Below, piece by piece: positions 5,721 through 6,871 of a stretch of DNA of 6,871 nt (positions within the stretch are counted from its first letter, which is position 1; every line of letters begins with the position of its first letter). This DNA comes from Methanosarcina sp. UBA402. Its GTDB lineage: Archaea > Halobacteriota > Methanosarcinia > Methanosarcinales > Methanosarcinaceae. Made by a program: the position numbers and the translations under genes. The DNA lies in assembly GCA_002509325.1 (NCBI GenBank), contig DADO01000046.1:1-6871 (forward strand), read 5' to 3'. A model generated the notes under the pieces. That model was not told where the DNA came from and did no database searches. It was given only the letters and a program-made list of their open reading frames with translations.

Positions 5721-5727
5721 TTTATAT
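5721..5727 (+). promoter_or_regulatory. Candidate TATA box of the TPR gene
   Basis: TTTATAT within GTTATTTATATCAG lies about 50 nt before the ATG at 5777. Transcription starting some 25 nt downstream (near 5748) would leave a leader of about 29 nt that includes the ribosome binding site AGGAGG (5761-5766). Confidence 0.45.
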
Positions 5728-5740
5728 CAGCCGGGTAAAC

Positions 5741-5752
5741 TCTCTTAAGAGA
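5741..5752. promoter_or_regulatory. 12-bp perfect palindrome at the expected TPR-gene transcription start
   Basis: TCTCTTAAGAGA equals its reverse complement. It covers the position where transcription from the TATA box at 5721-5727 should begin. A dimeric repressor binding here would block the polymerase. An RNA hairpin is less likely because the stem would be only four pairs around TTAA. Confidence 0.35.
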
Positions 5753-5776
5753 TAAATTTCAGGAGGTTTTTTAGGT

Positions 5777-6826
5777 ATGGAGTTTGATGCTGTAGACAAT
5801 CTGGTTTTCCATGTAATTGAACAGGTTGAAGCCGATAACTGTGACCTCGATAAGGTCGTTGAGTTTGTTGTTTCCTTATCAAACGAGCATTTGCTTTCCC
5901 AGGAAATCTTGCTGAAACTTTCATCTATTTTTGATAACGATTCAATGTACAGGGAAAAGTATGTAATTTCTAGAGCTTGTGTTTCCCTATTCTCAGGAAA
6001 AGTCCGGGAAAACGCGCTCATGGAGGCAGGAAAAACGGCTTTTCTACTGGGATTTGATGAACTTGCAGTACGGGAATTCAAAGAAATGCTAGAAGAAAAC
6101 CCAAAAAATGTCGAAGCTCTTTGTGGATATGGGTCAGTTTTAGCAAAGGAGGGGAAAACCGATGCTGCAAGAATTCAGTACGAGAAAGCTTTGGAAATTA
6201 ATCCTTTCCATATAGATACGCTTTGCAACTATGGCTGCCTGCTTTATAGTCTCAAGAAAATGGGCGAAGCCGAAGAGGTGTACAGAAGAGTTTTGATTCT
6301 TGACCGGGAGAATGTGAGAGCCCACTGCGGTTATGGGATTCTACTTTCTAGAAGCGGAGAAAGGACTGAAGCAAGCTACCACTATACTCAAGCGCTTAAG
6401 CTTGACCCTAACCATGTGGAATCCAATTTCCGCTATGCCCATTTCCTTGAGGAAATGGGAGAACCCCTTGATGCCGAAAAATATTATATAGTAGCCCTCA
6501 AAGCTGATCCTGATGACCCACGCCCACATCTGTTCTATGCCCGTTTGCTTGCAGAACACGGGTTTATTCGTGGGGCAAGGGTACATTTCAGGTATGCTCT
6601 TAAACTGAACCCTGAAGATGTTGAAGCTCATTGCGAGTACGCAAGGCTGCTTGCCAGGTTCGGGCACAGACACGAAGCTGAAGTCCAGTATAAAAAAGCC
6701 CTTGAGCTTGACCCCGGGCATTTCGGAACCCTGCGCGGATACGCAGATTTGCTAAAAGAAAAAGGGCGGTATGCAGACGCAGAAGAAATTTACAGGCAGG
6801 CTGAGTTCTTTAAACGGAGTGCTTGA
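5777..6826 (+). CDS. Tetratricopeptide repeat protein, eight consecutive TPRs
   Basis: Soluble protein of 349 residues with no signal peptide or membrane segment, presumably a cytoplasmic protein-interaction scaffold; its partner is unknown. AGGAGG at 5761-5766, 10 nt before ATG 5777, supports the start. Residues 1-77 are a helical region I do not recognise. From residue 78 to the C-terminus the chain is exactly eight 34-residue TPR units without gaps: 78-111, 112-145, 146-179, 180-213, 214-247, 248-281, 282-315 and 316-349. They carry the expected pattern (small residue at 8, A at 20, P at 32, as in YEKALEINP and YKKALELDP). Cys occupies position 5 in units 2, 3, 4 and 7 (C116, C150, C184, C286). 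It appears to be transcribed from its own promoter, with decayed sequence upstream and no co-oriented intact partner in view. Methanosarcina genomes hold many TPR proteins of unassigned role, so function cannot be narrowed. Confidence 0.9.
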   Translation: MEFDAVDNLVFHVIEQVEADNCDLDKVVEFVVSLSNEHLLSQEILLKLSSIFDNDSMYREKYVISRACVSLFSGKVRENALMEAGKTAFLLGFDELAVREFKEMLEENPKNVEALCGYGSVLAKEGKTDAARIQYEKALEINPFHIDTLCNYGCLLYSLKKMGEAEEVYRRVLILDRENVRAHCGYGILLSRSGERTEASYHYTQALKLDPNHVESNFRYAHFLEEMGEPLDAEKYYIVALKADPDDPRPHLFYARLLAEHGFIRGARVHFRYALKLNPEDVEAHCEYARLLARFGHRHEAEVQYKKALELDPGHFGTLRGYADLLKEKGRYADAEEIYRQAEFFKRSA

Positions 6827-6844
6827 TAATGGAGCGCTTGATAA
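6816..6844. repeat. Imperfect 15-bp tandem duplication across the TPR stop codon
   Basis: GGAGTGCTTGATAA (6816-6829) is repeated as GGAGCGCTTGATAA (6831-6844), with one difference in 14 bases. The first copy carries the last codons and TGA stop (6824-6826) of the TPR gene. The duplication duplicates the stop region and creates an ATG at the junction. Confidence 0.85.
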
Positions 6845-6871
6845 CTGGGTTAGTACAGCCTCACAGTAAAC
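6829..6871 (+). CDS. Possible start of a downstream gene (cut by window edge)
   Basis: ATG at 6829, overlapping the TAA that follows the TPR stop, opens a frame that reads MERLITGLVQPHSK to the window end. GGAG at 6816-6819 is suitably spaced (9 nt). Only 14 codons are visible and the protein is unrecognised. The ATG may be a by-product of the short duplication, so this is a weak call. Confidence 0.15.
   Translation, partial: MERLITGLVQPHSK

Overview
The window looks like chromosomal DNA of a methylotrophic methanogenic archaeon, most likely a Methanosarcina. The grounds are a monomethylamine corrinoid protein at the left end, a large secreted beta-helix/PKD surface protein of the type abundant in that genus, AT-rich intergenic DNA with archaeal TATA-like boxes, strong GGAGG-type ribosome binding sites, and several decayed mobile or repeat-family remnants. 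The genus call rests on remembered family resemblance, not on a search.

Layout. (1) 1-645, minus: nearly complete mtmC (monomethylamine:CoM methyl transfer), which runs off the left edge. (2) 646-1275: long leader/intergenic region upstream of mtmC, with a candidate TATA box followed by a perfect 10-bp palindrome, a hairpin, and a second AT-rich box far upstream. (3) 1276-1748, plus: internal fragment of an IS630-type transposase, with one frameshift and the N-terminal half missing. (4) 1755-1974: nested repeat element. A 146-bp unit with 19-bp inverted termini is bracketed by CACAGATG-type repeats. (5) 1976-2194, minus: decayed coding sequence just downstream of the surface-protein gene, including a sixth PKD domain broken by a stop codon and a 19-bp tandem duplication. 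(6) 2195-4864, minus: 889-aa secreted beta-helix protein with five PKD domains. (7) 4865-5417: its upstream region, including a 28-bp tandem repeat (3.5 copies). (8) 5418-5711, plus: truncated remnant of a probable DUF1670-like gene with an in-frame TGA. (9) 5777-6826, plus: an intact 349-aa TPR protein with its own promoter and a palindrome at the expected transcription start. (10) 6827-6871: a short imperfect duplication of the TPR stop region and a possible next start codon.

Only three genes look intact: mtmC, the surface protein and the TPR protein. They are not an operon and nothing in the sequence ties their functions together. mtmC serves methylamine catabolism in the cytoplasm, the beta-helix/PKD protein acts outside the cell, and the TPR protein is a scaffold of unknown partner. 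The DNA between mtmC and the TPR gene behaves as an accessory zone where insertion sequences, small inverted-repeat elements and surface-protein modules have been inserted, duplicated and lost. I do not see a convincing new multi-gene system. The best leads are the nested repeat element, the decayed PKD tail and the palindromes placed at promoter positions.
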